In this document: positions 42,284 to 52,200 of the stretch, piece by piece
Numbering within the stretch: position 1 is the first letter of the stretch
How the letters are laid out: every line of letters begins with the position of its first letter
Source: Cupriavidus taiwanensis
Lineage (GTDB): Bacteria > Pseudomonadota > Gammaproteobacteria > Burkholderiales > Burkholderiaceae
DNA length: 64,000 nt
Direction: 5' to 3'
NCBI RefSeq assembly: GCF_900250115.1
Contig: NZ_LT984804.1
Coordinates: forward strand, 2,371,301-2,435,300
Program-made: the position numbers and the translations under genes
Notes under the pieces: model-generated
What the model saw: the letters and a program-made list of their open reading frames with translations, nothing else
Database searches by the model: none
Told to the model about the DNA's origin: nothing

Positions 42284-43001
42284 CGCGGTGCTCGTCCGCC
42301 TGCGCTTCGGCCGCGGAAATCTCTTCGAAACGATAGCCGTGCGAATACACCGAGGTCAGCCGCACCCCGTTCTCGGGGCGCAGCGCCAGCTTCAGGCGCA
42401 AGCGGGAGATATGCGTGTCGAGCGTGCGCGAGCCCGCTCCCATGGCGCGGCCCCACACCGCCTGTTCCATCACCTCGCGCGCCAGCAGGCGCCCGGTATT
42501 GCGGAACAGGAACAGGGCCAGCTCATATTCGCGCGGCGACAGCACCGCCGCTGCGTCGCCGACGGTGATGGTGCGCGCGTGGGTGTCGACGGTGTAGTTG
42601 CCGCGCCGGATCAGCTCGACTTCCTGCGCGGCCTCGGGGTAGGCACGGCGCAGCAGCGAGCGCACGCGCGCGACCAGCTCGCCGGCGCGGATGGGCTTGA
42701 GCATGTAGTCGTCGGCGCCCACCGTCAGGCCGTCGACGATATCGGCTTCGGCGGTGCGGCTGGTGACGAACAGGATCGGCGGCATGTTGCCGGACTTCTG
42801 CCGCACCCAGCTGACCAGTTCATAGCCGCTGGTGCCCGGCAGCTGCCAGTCGACCAGCAGCAGGTCGTAAGCGCGCTCGCGCAGCGCGCGCAGCAGGTCG
42901 GCGCCGTTGGCGAAGGATTCGCACTCGAAACCGGCTTCGCCCAAAATCTGACGGATCAGTTCGGCCTGATCCGGATCATCCTCCACGGATGCAATTCGCA
43001 T
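42276..43001 (-). CDS. OmpR-family response regulator
   Basis: This 241-residue protein has a receiver domain with phosphoacceptor Asp51 (LLLVDWQLPGTSGY), the Thr switch (FVTSRTAEAD) and Lys (YMLKPIRAGEL), followed by a winged-helix output domain (LSPREYELALFLFRNTGRLL, SRTLDTHISRLRLKL). It is likely the partner of the CHASE2 kinase two genes downstream. The frame opens at 43076, but the ATG at 43001 opens the receiver fold. It follows pelG on the same strand after a 229-bp gap and may regulate pel genes; that is inference. Confidence 0.92.
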   Translation of the reverse strand: MRIASVEDDPDQAELIRQILGEAGFECESFANGADLLRALRERAYDLLLVDWQLPGTSGYELVSWVRQKSGNMPPILFVTSRTAEADIVDGLTVGADDYMLKPIRAGELVARVRSLLRRAYPEAAQEVELIRRGNYTVDTHARTITVGDAAAVLSPREYELALFLFRNTGRLLAREVMEQAVWGRAMGAGSRTLDTHISRLRLKLALRPENGVRLTSVYSHGYRFEEISAAEAQADEHRDA

Positions 43002-43126
43002 ACCTCTACACCCTTCTGCCAGCTTCCGACTGCAACTGCGGTCTTTGCCACGGCGTGTCGACGGCCCGGCCGGCAAGTCATTCTTTGTATTTCACCCTGG
43101 CAAGGGGGCGCGGCCGTCGATCTGAA

Positions 43127-43153
43127 CCGGCGGGCCAGGCCGAAGCCCGCCGG
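43127..43153. other. Strong hairpin between pelG and the response-regulator gene
   Basis: CCGGCGGGC and GCCCGCCGG form a perfect 9-bp inverted repeat with a 9-nt loop in the 229-bp region between pelG and the downstream regulator gene. There is no T-run on either side, so it is not a standard terminator; it may attenuate read-through or stabilise the pel mRNA 3' end. Confidence 0.5.
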
Positions 43154-43230
43154 CTGCCGCAATGTTACCCAATCGCGGCCCGTTCCGTCGAGACGCCCCG
43201 ACGAGGGGTGCGCCGGCGTGCTCCCGGACG

Positions 43231-44601
43231 CTATTGCAGCATGTAGGTCTCGTACTCCAGCCGCTCGAGCTTGTGGTCGAGCATGGCCAGCGCCAGCGCC
43301 ACCACCACCAGCAGCGACACCGCGAAGCCATAGCCGTACCAGGCGGGCCCCAGCTGCAGCGTTACCAGCGTCAGGGCGAAGTTCAGCACCACGAACAGCG
43401 CGGTCAGCAGCAGCACCTCGCGGCGCCGGTCCAGGTAGAAATAGATGTTGAGCACGCCCAGCAGCACCACCTGCAGGCTGGCGCCGATCACGTCGACGTA
43501 CAGCAGCGGCAGGTACAGCTCGGAAATGCCCAGCAGCCGCAGCACCCAAGTACCCACCGCGAACAGCAGCAGCGCGGCGATGGCCTGCACCTTGACGATC
43601 TCGTACAGCCCCAGCCGGATGGTCTGGACCATGGTGTTGCGCATGTCCTCGATATGCTCGAGCGAGCTGCCGCCGCGCACCGCATCGTAGAACGCGTCGT
43701 AGTACTCGACGAAATCGGTCTCGATGCGTACCAGGAACACCGCCATGCCGGGAATGATGGCAAGGTAGGCCAGGAACACCGGGATGTCGTAGATGATCGA
43801 CGCGTGCAGCGGGCCGATCACCTGGTGACCGGTGGACGGCGCGTACCAGAACATGAACTTGTCGATCCAGATGCCCAGGTTGTAGAGCAGGCCGATCGCC
43901 ACCAGGCTGGGGTAGGCATAGCGGCGCTGGAACACCTCGAACGAGATGAACTGGCGGCTGGTGTAGTTGCGGTAGATCAGCGTCACCATGCCGGTCAGCA
44001 GGCACAGCTGGCCCGCGACGAACCCGCCCAGCAGCCCTTCCATGCCGTAGCCGCGCAGCCCCAGCGCGGCCGCCACCGAGACCGCGTAGCCCAGCAGGAA
44101 GGTCCAAACGATCGCCTTGTACTGCTTCATGCCCGACAGAAAGATCGCGGCGATCCAGATGTTGCTCAGCACCACGAAGCCGGCCACCATCAGCAGCCGG
44201 TACAGCACCGACTGCTCGCCGAAGCTGAACACCGCGCAGGCCACGCCGATTCCGCCCGACAGCCCCGTGGCCAGCAGCGCCACCGCGTGGTAGTTGCTCA
44301 GGATCAGGTGGTCGCGCTTCTCGAACAGCCGGTCGGAGGTAAAGCGCGTGAACGACAGCTGCATCGGCCCGGTCAGGATCAGGCTGCTCGCGATCAGGTA
44401 GGTCACCGAGACCTGGAACTGCGTGATCAGCGTGCCCGGCACCACGAACGGCAGGCTCAGCATGCCGATCAGCAGGATGCCGACGATCGACAGGATCCAC
44501 GGGCCCGAGCTGATGATGCCGGCATACGCATAGGCGCTCAGCATGCCCGACAGGTTGTCCCGCCGCAGCATCTTGCGCAGCTCGAATCCAATGCCAGCCA
44601 T
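43231..44601 (-). CDS. pelG: Pel polysaccharide membrane transporter PelG
   Basis: This 456-residue integral membrane protein has about twelve helices and belongs to the MOP/flippase-like PelG family. It starts with the diagnostic MAGIGFELRKMLRRDNLSG and contains ASSLILTGPMQLSFTRFTSDRLFEK and YNLGIWIDKFMFWY. PelG forms the inner-membrane export complex with PelD and PelE and moves the Pel polymer to the periplasm. A GGAGGA site precedes the ATG. It lies 2 bp after the pelF stop and is the last pel gene. Confidence 0.95.
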   Translation of the reverse strand: MAGIGFELRKMLRRDNLSGMLSAYAYAGIISSGPWILSIVGILLIGMLSLPFVVPGTLITQFQVSVTYLIASSLILTGPMQLSFTRFTSDRLFEKRDHLILSNYHAVALLATGLSGGIGVACAVFSFGEQSVLYRLLMVAGFVVLSNIWIAAIFLSGMKQYKAIVWTFLLGYAVSVAAALGLRGYGMEGLLGGFVAGQLCLLTGMVTLIYRNYTSRQFISFEVFQRRYAYPSLVAIGLLYNLGIWIDKFMFWYAPSTGHQVIGPLHASIIYDIPVFLAYLAIIPGMAVFLVRIETDFVEYYDAFYDAVRGGSSLEHIEDMRNTMVQTIRLGLYEIVKVQAIAALLLFAVGTWVLRLLGISELYLPLLYVDVIGASLQVVLLGVLNIYFYLDRRREVLLLTALFVVLNFALTLVTLQLGPAWYGYGFAVSLLVVVALALAMLDHKLERLEYETYMLQ

Positions 44602-44603
44602 GC

Positions 44604-46196
44604 TCAGGCTCCTCCGTGGACCGGGCAGCGCGCGGGATTGCCGCCGCCCCGGGCTCCGTCAGGCGCGGCGCCGCCGGCCTGCGCCATCAGCCGTTGATAC
44701 AGTTCGCGGTAGCTGCCCACCATGCGCTCCTGGGTGTAGTAGCGCTCCACGCGCGCCACGCCGGCGGCCTGCGCCGCCTGCCAGCGCGCCGGGTCGCGCA
44801 GCAGCCCGAGCGCGGCCGCGGCCAGCGCGGCGGGGTCGGCAATGCGCACCACCTCGCCGGCCGCGCCCAGCGCGGCGTCCTCGCCGGGCAGGCCGAACAG
44901 CAGCTCGCGGCACGAGCCCACGTCGGTGGTCACGCACGGCACGCCCGCGGCAAAGCCTTCCAGCACCACCAGCGGCAGCGCCTCGCTGATCGAACTGAGC
45001 ACCAGCACGCCAACCTGCGGCAGCAGCGCGTCGATGCGCTGGAAGCCGAGGAATTTCACCTTCTTGCCCAACCCCAGGCTTTCGGCCAGGCTGCGGCATT
45101 CGCGTGCGTATTCGGGGTCTTCGTCCTCCGGGCCGGCGATCCAGCCCTCGGCCTCGGGGTATTCGCGCACCACCGTCAGCATCGCGCGGATAAAGGTCTT
45201 GACGTCCTTGATCGGCACCACCCGGCCGATCAGGCACAGCACCGGCGGCACGCCGGGCTGGCGCCGCGCGCGCAGCGACGCCAGGCGCGGCAGGTCGATG
45301 CCGTTGGGGATGGTGCGCGTGCGCGCCTCGGGCGCGCCGTCCTGCACCTGGCGGCGGCGGTTGCCCTCGTACAGCGCGACGATGTCGTCGCCGGCGTCAT
45401 AGCAGACCCGGCCCAGGGTTTCGAAAAAGCGCACCCAGAGCTCGCGGAAATAGCTGATCTGGGAGATGTCGCGCTCGAACACGTTGCGGTTGTCGCGGAT
45501 CCACTGGCTCTGGAACAGGTCGATCTTGCGTTCCTTGGTATAGATGCCATGCTCCGACACCAGCAGCGGGCGCTGGTTGCGGTGGCGCAGCAGCGCGCCG
45601 AGAAAGCCCGCATAGCCGGTGGAGACCGTGTGGTAGACGCGCGCCGGGATCAGACCGTCGGCAATCCGCACCAGCTGCCACAGCGGCTTGTGCATGATGC
45701 GCACGGTCCAGAAGTAATCGGTGAACGAGGGGTCGGTGCAAAAGCGCCGGTATTGGTCGGTGATGGTCTGCCACGCACGGCGGCTGTACAGGAAGGCATC
45801 CTCGCCCAGCGCGCCGCCCTCGCGCAGCATCGGCATCAGCTCGCGGATCATCGCGCCGGCCTCGGCTTCGCGTCCCGGCTCGCGCAGCAGGTCGTGCAGG
45901 CGGCCGGCGGCGTCGAACGCGCTGGCGTCGCCGCCGCGGCCCTGCGCCAGCGGCGGCGGGGGAAAGTCATAGAGGTAGTGCGTTTCCAGGTGCACCACGT
46001 TGGCCGGCAGCCGGTAGGCCATGTCGCCGTAGTCCTCGCGCCGGCTGCCGATGAAGACGATGCCGAAGCGCAGCTCCGGAAACGCCCGGATCATCTGGTT
46101 GACCCAGCTCGACACGCCGCCGCTCACATACGGGAAGGTGCCTTCGAGCAACAGCATGACGTCGGCCGACGCCGCTTTCAACAGGATCTCGCTCAT
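44604..46196 (-). CDS. pelF: Pel glycosyltransferase PelF
   Basis: This 530-residue cytosolic GT-B glycosyltransferase (GT4-like) polymerises Pel, a partly deacetylated galactosamine-rich polysaccharide. The N-terminal ADVMLLLEGTFPYVSGGVSSWVNQ is the PelF signature, and the nucleotide-sugar-binding C-terminal domain has LIGRVVPIKDVKTFIRAM, LVLSSISEALPLVVLEG and ELLFGLPGED. It is slightly longer than the Pseudomonas aeruginosa protein (about 507). Its ATG overlaps pelE by 4 bp. Confidence 0.95.
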   Translation of the reverse strand: MSEILLKAASADVMLLLEGTFPYVSGGVSSWVNQMIRAFPELRFGIVFIGSRREDYGDMAYRLPANVVHLETHYLYDFPPPPLAQGRGGDASAFDAAGRLHDLLREPGREAEAGAMIRELMPMLREGGALGEDAFLYSRRAWQTITDQYRRFCTDPSFTDYFWTVRIMHKPLWQLVRIADGLIPARVYHTVSTGYAGFLGALLRHRNQRPLLVSEHGIYTKERKIDLFQSQWIRDNRNVFERDISQISYFRELWVRFFETLGRVCYDAGDDIVALYEGNRRRQVQDGAPEARTRTIPNGIDLPRLASLRARRQPGVPPVLCLIGRVVPIKDVKTFIRAMLTVVREYPEAEGWIAGPEDEDPEYARECRSLAESLGLGKKVKFLGFQRIDALLPQVGVLVLSSISEALPLVVLEGFAAGVPCVTTDVGSCRELLFGLPGEDAALGAAGEVVRIADPAALAAAALGLLRDPARWQAAQAAGVARVERYYTQERMVGSYRELYQRLMAQAGGAAPDGARGGGNPARCPVHGGA

Positions 46197-47179
46197 GATT
46201 GCCAGTAGCGCAGCAGGGGCCGCACCAGCGGGAGCGGCGAGGGGCTGTCAAACGATGCCATCAGCTGGCGCACCGCGGCGTAGTCGCGTTCCAGGTAGGC
46301 GGCTTCGGCCAGGTGCGGCAGCACGCGCTCGCGCGCGAAGCCAAGCGCCTCGGCGCGTTGCAGCCAGGCGCGCGCCTCGCGCGGGGCATTGCGCGCCAGC
46401 GCCAGGCGGCCGCGCATGTACCACAGCGAGGCATTGCCGTCGTCGTGCGACAGCGCCGCGCTGGCGTAGCGCTCGACCTGGCTGGCGGTGTAGCGGTAGA
46501 CGTCGCCCTGCACCAGGTTCTGGTAGATCAGCTCCCAGTACAGGTCGGCCAGGCGCTTGCTGATCTCGGCGCGCTCGCTCGGGCTGTAGGCGGTCTCCAG
46601 GCGCGGCAGCTCGGCCAGGATCTGCTGGGTCAGTTGCTTCTCGGCGCCGTCCAGCATGCCGTAGGCCAGCAGCCGGATATCGTCGGCGCTGTCGGCCAGC
46701 AGCTCGCGCAGCACCGGGCTGACGGTGCGCGCCGGCATCGACTGCATCGCCACCAGCGCGGTCATGCGTTCCGGCAGCGGCGCGCGCGCATTGCCCAGCT
46801 GCGCCCGCAGCCGCGCGCCGCCGCCGTGCGTGACGCGCGACATCAGGTGCGTGACGAACTCCGGCAGGCCCACGCTGCCGATGCCGCTGGTATCGATGCG
46901 GCGCGGGAACAGCTTCGACAGCAGGTAGCTGCCCACGCACACCAGTGCGCCCCCGAGCGGCACGAAGAAGCAGAACAGCGCCAGGAAGCCATAGCTCCAC
47001 CCGAACGGCACGCGCAAGCGCCGCGGCAGCAGGCGCCACAGCAGCAACGCGGTCAGCGCGGCGGCCACCGCCTGCATGCCGAAGAACGCCAGCAGCAGCG
47101 CGGTGCTGTTGCCGGCGCGCGCCAGCAGCGCCAGCGCGGCGATCTGGGCGGCCAGGCCGCCGGCGCCGAGCTTAAACAT
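46193..47179 (-). CDS. pelE: Pel export accessory protein PelE
   Basis: This 328-residue protein has two N-terminal transmembrane helices (LAAQIAALALLARAGN and ALTALLLWRLL) with a third hydrophobic stretch, followed by a soluble helical TPR-like domain (LPERMTALVAMQSMPARTVSP, AEISKRLADLYWELIYQ, SLWYMRGRLALARNAPREARAWLQRA). It matches PelE, which works with PelD and PelG at the inner membrane. The long open frame continues upstream through pelD; the ATG at 47179 overlaps the pelD stop by 8 bp and is taken as the start. Confidence 0.9.
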   Translation of the reverse strand: MFKLGAGGLAAQIAALALLARAGNSTALLLAFFGMQAVAAALTALLLWRLLPRRLRVPFGWSYGFLALFCFFVPLGGALVCVGSYLLSKLFPRRIDTSGIGSVGLPEFVTHLMSRVTHGGGARLRAQLGNARAPLPERMTALVAMQSMPARTVSPVLRELLADSADDIRLLAYGMLDGAEKQLTQQILAELPRLETAYSPSERAEISKRLADLYWELIYQNLVQGDVYRYTASQVERYASAALSHDDGNASLWYMRGRLALARNAPREARAWLQRAEALGFARERVLPHLAEAAYLERDYAAVRQLMASFDSPSPLPLVRPLLRYWQS

Positions 47180-48611
47180 GGGGCGCTTCCCCGGCCGCCA
47201 GCGTCGACGGCGCCGCCGTGCCGTCCACCTGGGCCCGCCGCAGCAGCTTGACCAGCGCCTCTTCCGCGCCGGTGGCGGGCACCGCGAGCGAGTAGACGCC
47301 GATGCCGGCGCGGGTGAAATCGGTGCCGAACTGCGCGCGCAGCATGTCTTCGATGCGCACCAGGTAGGCCGCCACCGCCTGCGCATCGGACAGCGGCATC
47401 AGCGTCAGCATGGCGCGGTGGTGGGCGTTGACCAGCGGCCAGGCCACGTCCAGCGCGCGCCGGCTGCGCACCACCTGCTCGAACGGCGCGTCGCGCTCCG
47501 GATCGGTGTCGAACACCAGCGCCACCACCGAACTGTCGATGCCGGTCTCGCGCTGCAGCCGCGACAGGCGCGCATAGTCCAGCGCAAACGGATAGGGGCA
47601 CGCCGGCAGCGCCGCCCGGATGCTGCGGGTGGCGCCGGCATGCTCGACGCCGTCGGCGTAGTAGCCCAGCAGCACCATCAGCATCTGCAGGTTTTCATAG
47701 TTCAGCGACAGGAACGGCATGCGTTCCACCACCAGCAGGCCGATCAGGTGGTCGGAGCCCGCCAGCACCGGCGCAACCGCCACGTAGCGGGTGCGGGCAT
47801 CGTGCTGCAGGCCATCGGCGCGCAGGTGGGCGAGCTGGCGCGTGTCCAGGCAGTGGCGCACCAGCGGGTCGGTGGTGTCGAGGGTGAAGGCCGGGCCGAT
47901 GCTGGCCGCGGGCCCGGCGTCGACGCGCTCGCCGTCGCAGGCGTAGAGCGCGGCCGCCTCGACCTGGCAGGCCTGCGCCACCACCTGCAGCACCGGCTGC
48001 GCGCCGGCCAGCACGTGGCCGCCGCGGGCGGCCTCGTCCAGCGCCACGCCGCGCAGCTGCGACAGGGTATCGCGCAGCGTGGTGGGCCGCGCCAGCAGGT
48101 CGTTTTCCAGCCGCGAGTGGGAGATGCGCAGCAGGTAGTGGTTCTTGGTCAGCGCCGCCAGGCGCTCGTCCAGGTAGCGGTTGACGGCGCGGGCGCGCGC
48201 CAGGCGCGTGCCCCAGATATCGCCGAACTGCCCCGCTACCAGCACCAGCAGCAGGCCGCCCAGGAAGAACAGGCGCGGAAACGGCCCGGGCATCACGCCG
48301 GTCTGGTGGTACAGGTACCAGGCGCCCAGCAGCATCAGCACGCTGCCCACGCCGATCAGCGTGCCGTAGCGCAGCGCCAGGATCACCGGCAGCAGCCAGG
48401 CCCACGGAAAGCCCATGCCCAGCAGCAACGGGTTCTGCGGCAGTACCAGCCAGGCCAGCCCCAGCGCGGCCAGCATCGCCACTACCAGTTCCACCACGGC
48501 GGCCGGTCCGGTGACCGCGGGCGCGAGCAGGCGCGCATAGCGCCCGCCCAGGCCGATGCCCTGTCCCTGCCGCGCGCGATAGGTGTTGTCAGCCGACTTG
48601 GCCACGCTCAT
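47172..48611 (-). CDS. pelD: Cyclic-di-GMP receptor PelD
   Basis: This 479-residue protein has about four N-terminal transmembrane helices, a GAF domain (FTLDTTDPLVRHCLDTRQLAHL, APVLAGSDHLIGLLVVERMPFLSLN) and a degenerate GGDEF domain. In P. aeruginosa PelD this GGDEF domain binds c-di-GMP through an R-x-x-D inhibitory site. A matching R-A-L-D occurs in VVRSRRALDVAWPLV, and no GGDEF active-site signature is visible, so it should sense rather than make c-di-GMP. Binding turns on Pel synthesis after translation. It follows pelC after 65 bp and overlaps pelE by 8 bp. Confidence 0.93.
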   Translation of the reverse strand: MSVAKSADNTYRARQGQGIGLGGRYARLLAPAVTGPAAVVELVVAMLAALGLAWLVLPQNPLLLGMGFPWAWLLPVILALRYGTLIGVGSVLMLLGAWYLYHQTGVMPGPFPRLFFLGGLLLVLVAGQFGDIWGTRLARARAVNRYLDERLAALTKNHYLLRISHSRLENDLLARPTTLRDTLSQLRGVALDEAARGGHVLAGAQPVLQVVAQACQVEAAALYACDGERVDAGPAASIGPAFTLDTTDPLVRHCLDTRQLAHLRADGLQHDARTRYVAVAPVLAGSDHLIGLLVVERMPFLSLNYENLQMLMVLLGYYADGVEHAGATRSIRAALPACPYPFALDYARLSRLQRETGIDSSVVALVFDTDPERDAPFEQVVRSRRALDVAWPLVNAHHRAMLTLMPLSDAQAVAAYLVRIEDMLRAQFGTDFTRAGIGVYSLAVPATGAEEALVKLLRRAQVDGTAAPSTLAAGEAPHV

Positions 48612-48676
48612 CCCCTTGCTTCAACCATCCATCGCCGCGCTGGCGCGGCGCCGTGCCGATAAACGCCACCCCGACC

Positions 48677-49240
48677 TCAGCCCTGCATCAGCGGCGCCAG
48701 CAGGCGACGCAGCAGCTTCTGCGCGGTACCCGACAGCGAGGCGCGGCTCCAGCCGCTGTCGCTGCCGGTGGCGGACCACACCACTTCGCCGCTGTTCACG
48801 TCGAGCAGCTGCAGCGAGATGCCGACCGCCGGCTCGCCGTCCACGCCCACCTTGTAGCGCCATTCCTGCACCGCGCCGGTCAGCGCATAGCGGGCCTTTT
48901 CGGCGCGCGCCCATTCCAGCGCCTTGCCCACCGCCTCGCGCTCGGCCGGCTCGAACAGCGTTTCCGGGTTCAGCGCGGCAGGATAGCGCTTCAGGCTGGC
49001 CACGCCGCCGGTCTTCAGCAGGCTCTCGGCAATCGCTTCGGCGCGCAGGCCGGCCTGCGGCGTCTCGGTGTAATTGACGATCGGCAGCACCGCGATGGTC
49101 TCGCCGCGCGCCAGCGCCGGCGCGCGGCCGACGTCCGTCACCGCGCAGCCGGCCAGCCACAGCGCCGCGCCCAGCGCGCCGCACCATGCCGCCAGCCGCA
49201 TTGCCACCGTCCTGCCCGTCATGCCCGTTTGCTTGTTCAT
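48677..49240 (-). CDS. pelC: Outer-membrane lipoprotein PelC
   Basis: This 187-residue lipoprotein has a signal peptide with lipobox LAGC (Cys32). The small alpha/beta domain begins IAVLPIVNYTETPQAGLRAEAIAES and includes ALTGAVQEWRYKVGVDGEPAV. PelC forms a ring at the inner face of the outer membrane and funnels Pel to the PelB pore. The start at 49240 is preferred over 49267 because an AGGGGAACGAG site lies upstream and gives a normal signal peptide. It lies 54 bp downstream of pelB. Confidence 0.92.
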   Translation of the reverse strand: MNKQTGMTGRTVAMRLAAWCGALGAALWLAGCAVTDVGRAPALARGETIAVLPIVNYTETPQAGLRAEAIAESLLKTGGVASLKRYPAALNPETLFEPAEREAVGKALEWARAEKARYALTGAVQEWRYKVGVDGEPAVGISLQLLDVNSGEVVWSATGSDSGWSRASLSGTAQKLLRRLLAPLMQG

Positions 49241-49294
49241 CTCGTTCCCCTTTTTCGGTATCGCCATGTCCTGTTGATGCCTGCCCTGCCGCGC

Positions 49295-52200
49295 TCAGTA
49301 CAGCCAGCGGTAGCGCAATCCCAATTCCGTCAGCGGCCGCCCGCCATTGCGCGCCGCGGTCTCGTGCGAGACATAGAGCGCGAGGTGGTCGTTGCCGAAC
49401 ACCGAGCCCGCCACGCCGCCCTGCACGCGGAAGTTCTGCCGCGCGCGGGTGTCGTGCAACAGGCCGATTTCGCCGAACGGCCGCCACTTGCGGGTGTATT
49501 CGTCCAGCAGCTCGGTGCCGAAGCCGAACAGCACGCCGGCCTGCGTGAAGCCCTGCGGCATGTAGAATGCCGGCGTCGCGGCGTCTCCGGCCGGCACCAG
49601 CGCGGCCATGCGCGGCGTCAGGCTGCCGCCCTGCGTGCTGTAGCTGGCGTGCGTGGCGACCACGCGCACGGTGTAGTCCGGATACGCGGTGCGGATCTTG
49701 TAGCCGGCCTCGACGTCATAGACCATGCCGTGGCCCAGCGTGCTGCGGTCCTGGCCGCGGAAGCGGCTGTACTCGATGCGCGCGCCGACGTACTCGCGCA
49801 GGCTGAAGCGCCACGTCGCGCCCAGCCCCAGCACGTCCTTGGCGCCGCCCACGCGCAGTGGCGCGGATTCGTCGGCCGGCTGGTTGAGCCCGGCCAGCGT
49901 GCTGAACTGCAGCCGCCCCTGCTGGTTCCACTCGCCGAAGAAGCGCGCCGTGGCCATGGTATCGAGGCCCTCGCGATAGCCCGCGCCGGCACGCCAGCGC
50001 CGGTTGCTGTCGCGGTAGCCCAGCGACAGCTCGGCGCGCCGGTCCGACGACGGCACGTTCACCAGTTGCTGCGGGTCGGTGCTGCGCTGGTCGCGCCAGG
50101 TGCCGAGCAGGTTCAGGTCATAGCCATCCCACAGGCGCACGCCGCCGGCCAGGCTGCCTTCGGTGAATTCCAGCGGTTTCTGATGCATGAAGCGCACGCG
50201 CGGCTCGATTGCCTGCGCGTTGAAGAGCAGCGTTTCGCGCAAGGTTTCCTGCAGCGCGTCATCGGAGCGGGCCCGTTCCTGGGTCGCGAAGGCCAGCGTC
50301 TGCGCCGCGCCGAGGCGGTCCAGCCGCTGGTTGGCGTCGATCTGGCTCGCCACCGGCACGCGGCCGGCCTGGCGCTCCAGGATGCGGTCCAGGCTGTCCA
50401 GGTCCTGCCGGTCCAGCGCGATCGCCACCTCGGCATACGCCGGGCGCTGCAGCCGGCTCGCGTACTGGCGTGCCAGCCAGCCGCGCGCCAGTTCGTTCGA
50501 TTCCGCCGACATCGCCCACGCCAGCGCGGCATCGCGTCCGGCGGCCGACAGCGCGGCCTCGCGCCGCGCCGCGTCGCGCACGACCTCGGCGGGGACGGGC
50601 TCGCGCAGCGGCGGCAGGCCTTCGATCTCGCCCAGCTGCGAACGCGCCCCCGCGGCCGGCGGGCTCAGTTCGCGCGCCGCCGTGGCAGCGCGGTCGGCGC
50701 GCAGCATCTGGATCACCAGCGCGCGCGAGACATCGCCGGAAGCGAAGATCTGTCCCAGCGCCACGGTCTGGCGGCGCAGGTCCGCGCGCGACGGCGCGCC
50801 CGATGCGTTCTCGTGCTCCTCGTCAACGTCGGTGTGGTCCGGGCGCATGCGCGCAGCGCCCGCGCCGCGCCGGGCCCAGCCGCGCTGCAGGTCGATCCAC
50901 GCCTGGCGGCGCACGCGCCAGGCCATGTCGGTCTGGCCGACGGCTTCATAGGCATCGGCCAGCAGGCTGAGCCAGAGCGGATCGGCGCTCTTGCCGTCGT
51001 TGAGCTTGCGCAGGTAATGCAGCGCCGCGCGCCCGTCGTGGAAGCGCATATGGCCGGCGGCGAAGGCGCCCCACAGGTCGGGAATGTCCTCGGCCTGGTC
51101 CTGCACGCGGCGCATCACCGCGCGCACCTCGGTATCGCTGCCCTGGTCGACCAGCGTCCACAGCAGCGCCGCCAGCGTTTCGCTGTCGGCGTCCGGCAGG
51201 CCCGCGGCGTGGCGCAGGTCGGCCAGGGCCTGCTCGCGCTGGCCGGTCACGCGGTAATACTCGGCGCGCCGCATCAGGAAGCGGCTTGACCGCCAGGCGG
51301 CGCGGCGCTGCCCGGGGCTCATGTCCTGCAGCAGGCGCTCGATGCGGCGGTAGGCGTGGGCGCGCGTGTAGTAGTACAGCGCCAGCTCCAGCGAGGCCGG
51401 GCTGGCGCTGCGGCGCCAGTCGGCCTCGGCGATGCGGCCGGCGTCGATCGGGGTCTTGTCGTAATAGGCGATCAGGTTGGAGAAGTCCGCTCCCTGCGTG
51501 TCACGGACCTCGGCCATGCAGGCGTTGCGCGCCGGGCCCTCCGGCAGTTTCTGGCAGTGCTCGTCCTGGGTCTGCGCCGCCGCTACCATCAGCTGGCGAT
51601 AGCCGTCCTGCAGCAGGTCGTCGCGCTGGTTGAGCCGCGCCAGCTCGGTGAAGGTGCGCCAGAACAGCAGGTCGCGCGGGCCCGCGGCGGTGCGCGCCGG
51701 CAGCATCGCGTCCAGCGCCTGGGGCAGCCGGCCGCGCACATAGAGCAGGCTGGCCAGCTTGAGCGCGTAGGCCGGGCGCGGGCCGAAGCGCTGCTGCAAC
51801 TGGGTATAGAGCTGGAACGCGCGCTCGTCGTTGCCGGCGCGTTCGGCCAGCGCGGCGTGGCGCTCGATGATGTCGCGCGCCGTCGGGCCACGACTCAGGC
51901 CCTCCAGGAAGCGCATGGCCTCTTCCGGCTCGCCCAGGCGTTCGTAGGCGGCCACCACCTCGTCCACCGTCTTCAGGTCCGAGCCGCCCGCGCGGTGGCG
52001 CAGCGCGGCCAGGTAGGCGCGATCGTCGGTCAGCCCGGGCGCCAGCCGCATCACCGCGTCCCATGCGCGCTCGTCGTTGGTGGCGCGGGCATAGTCGAGC
52101 CAGCTCTTCAGCGCCACCGCGGGCTGGCGGTTCCATTCCGCCACCTGCGCCAGCCGCTCGCGCCAGACCGGCTCGCCCGGCAGCCGGCGCACCGCGTTCT

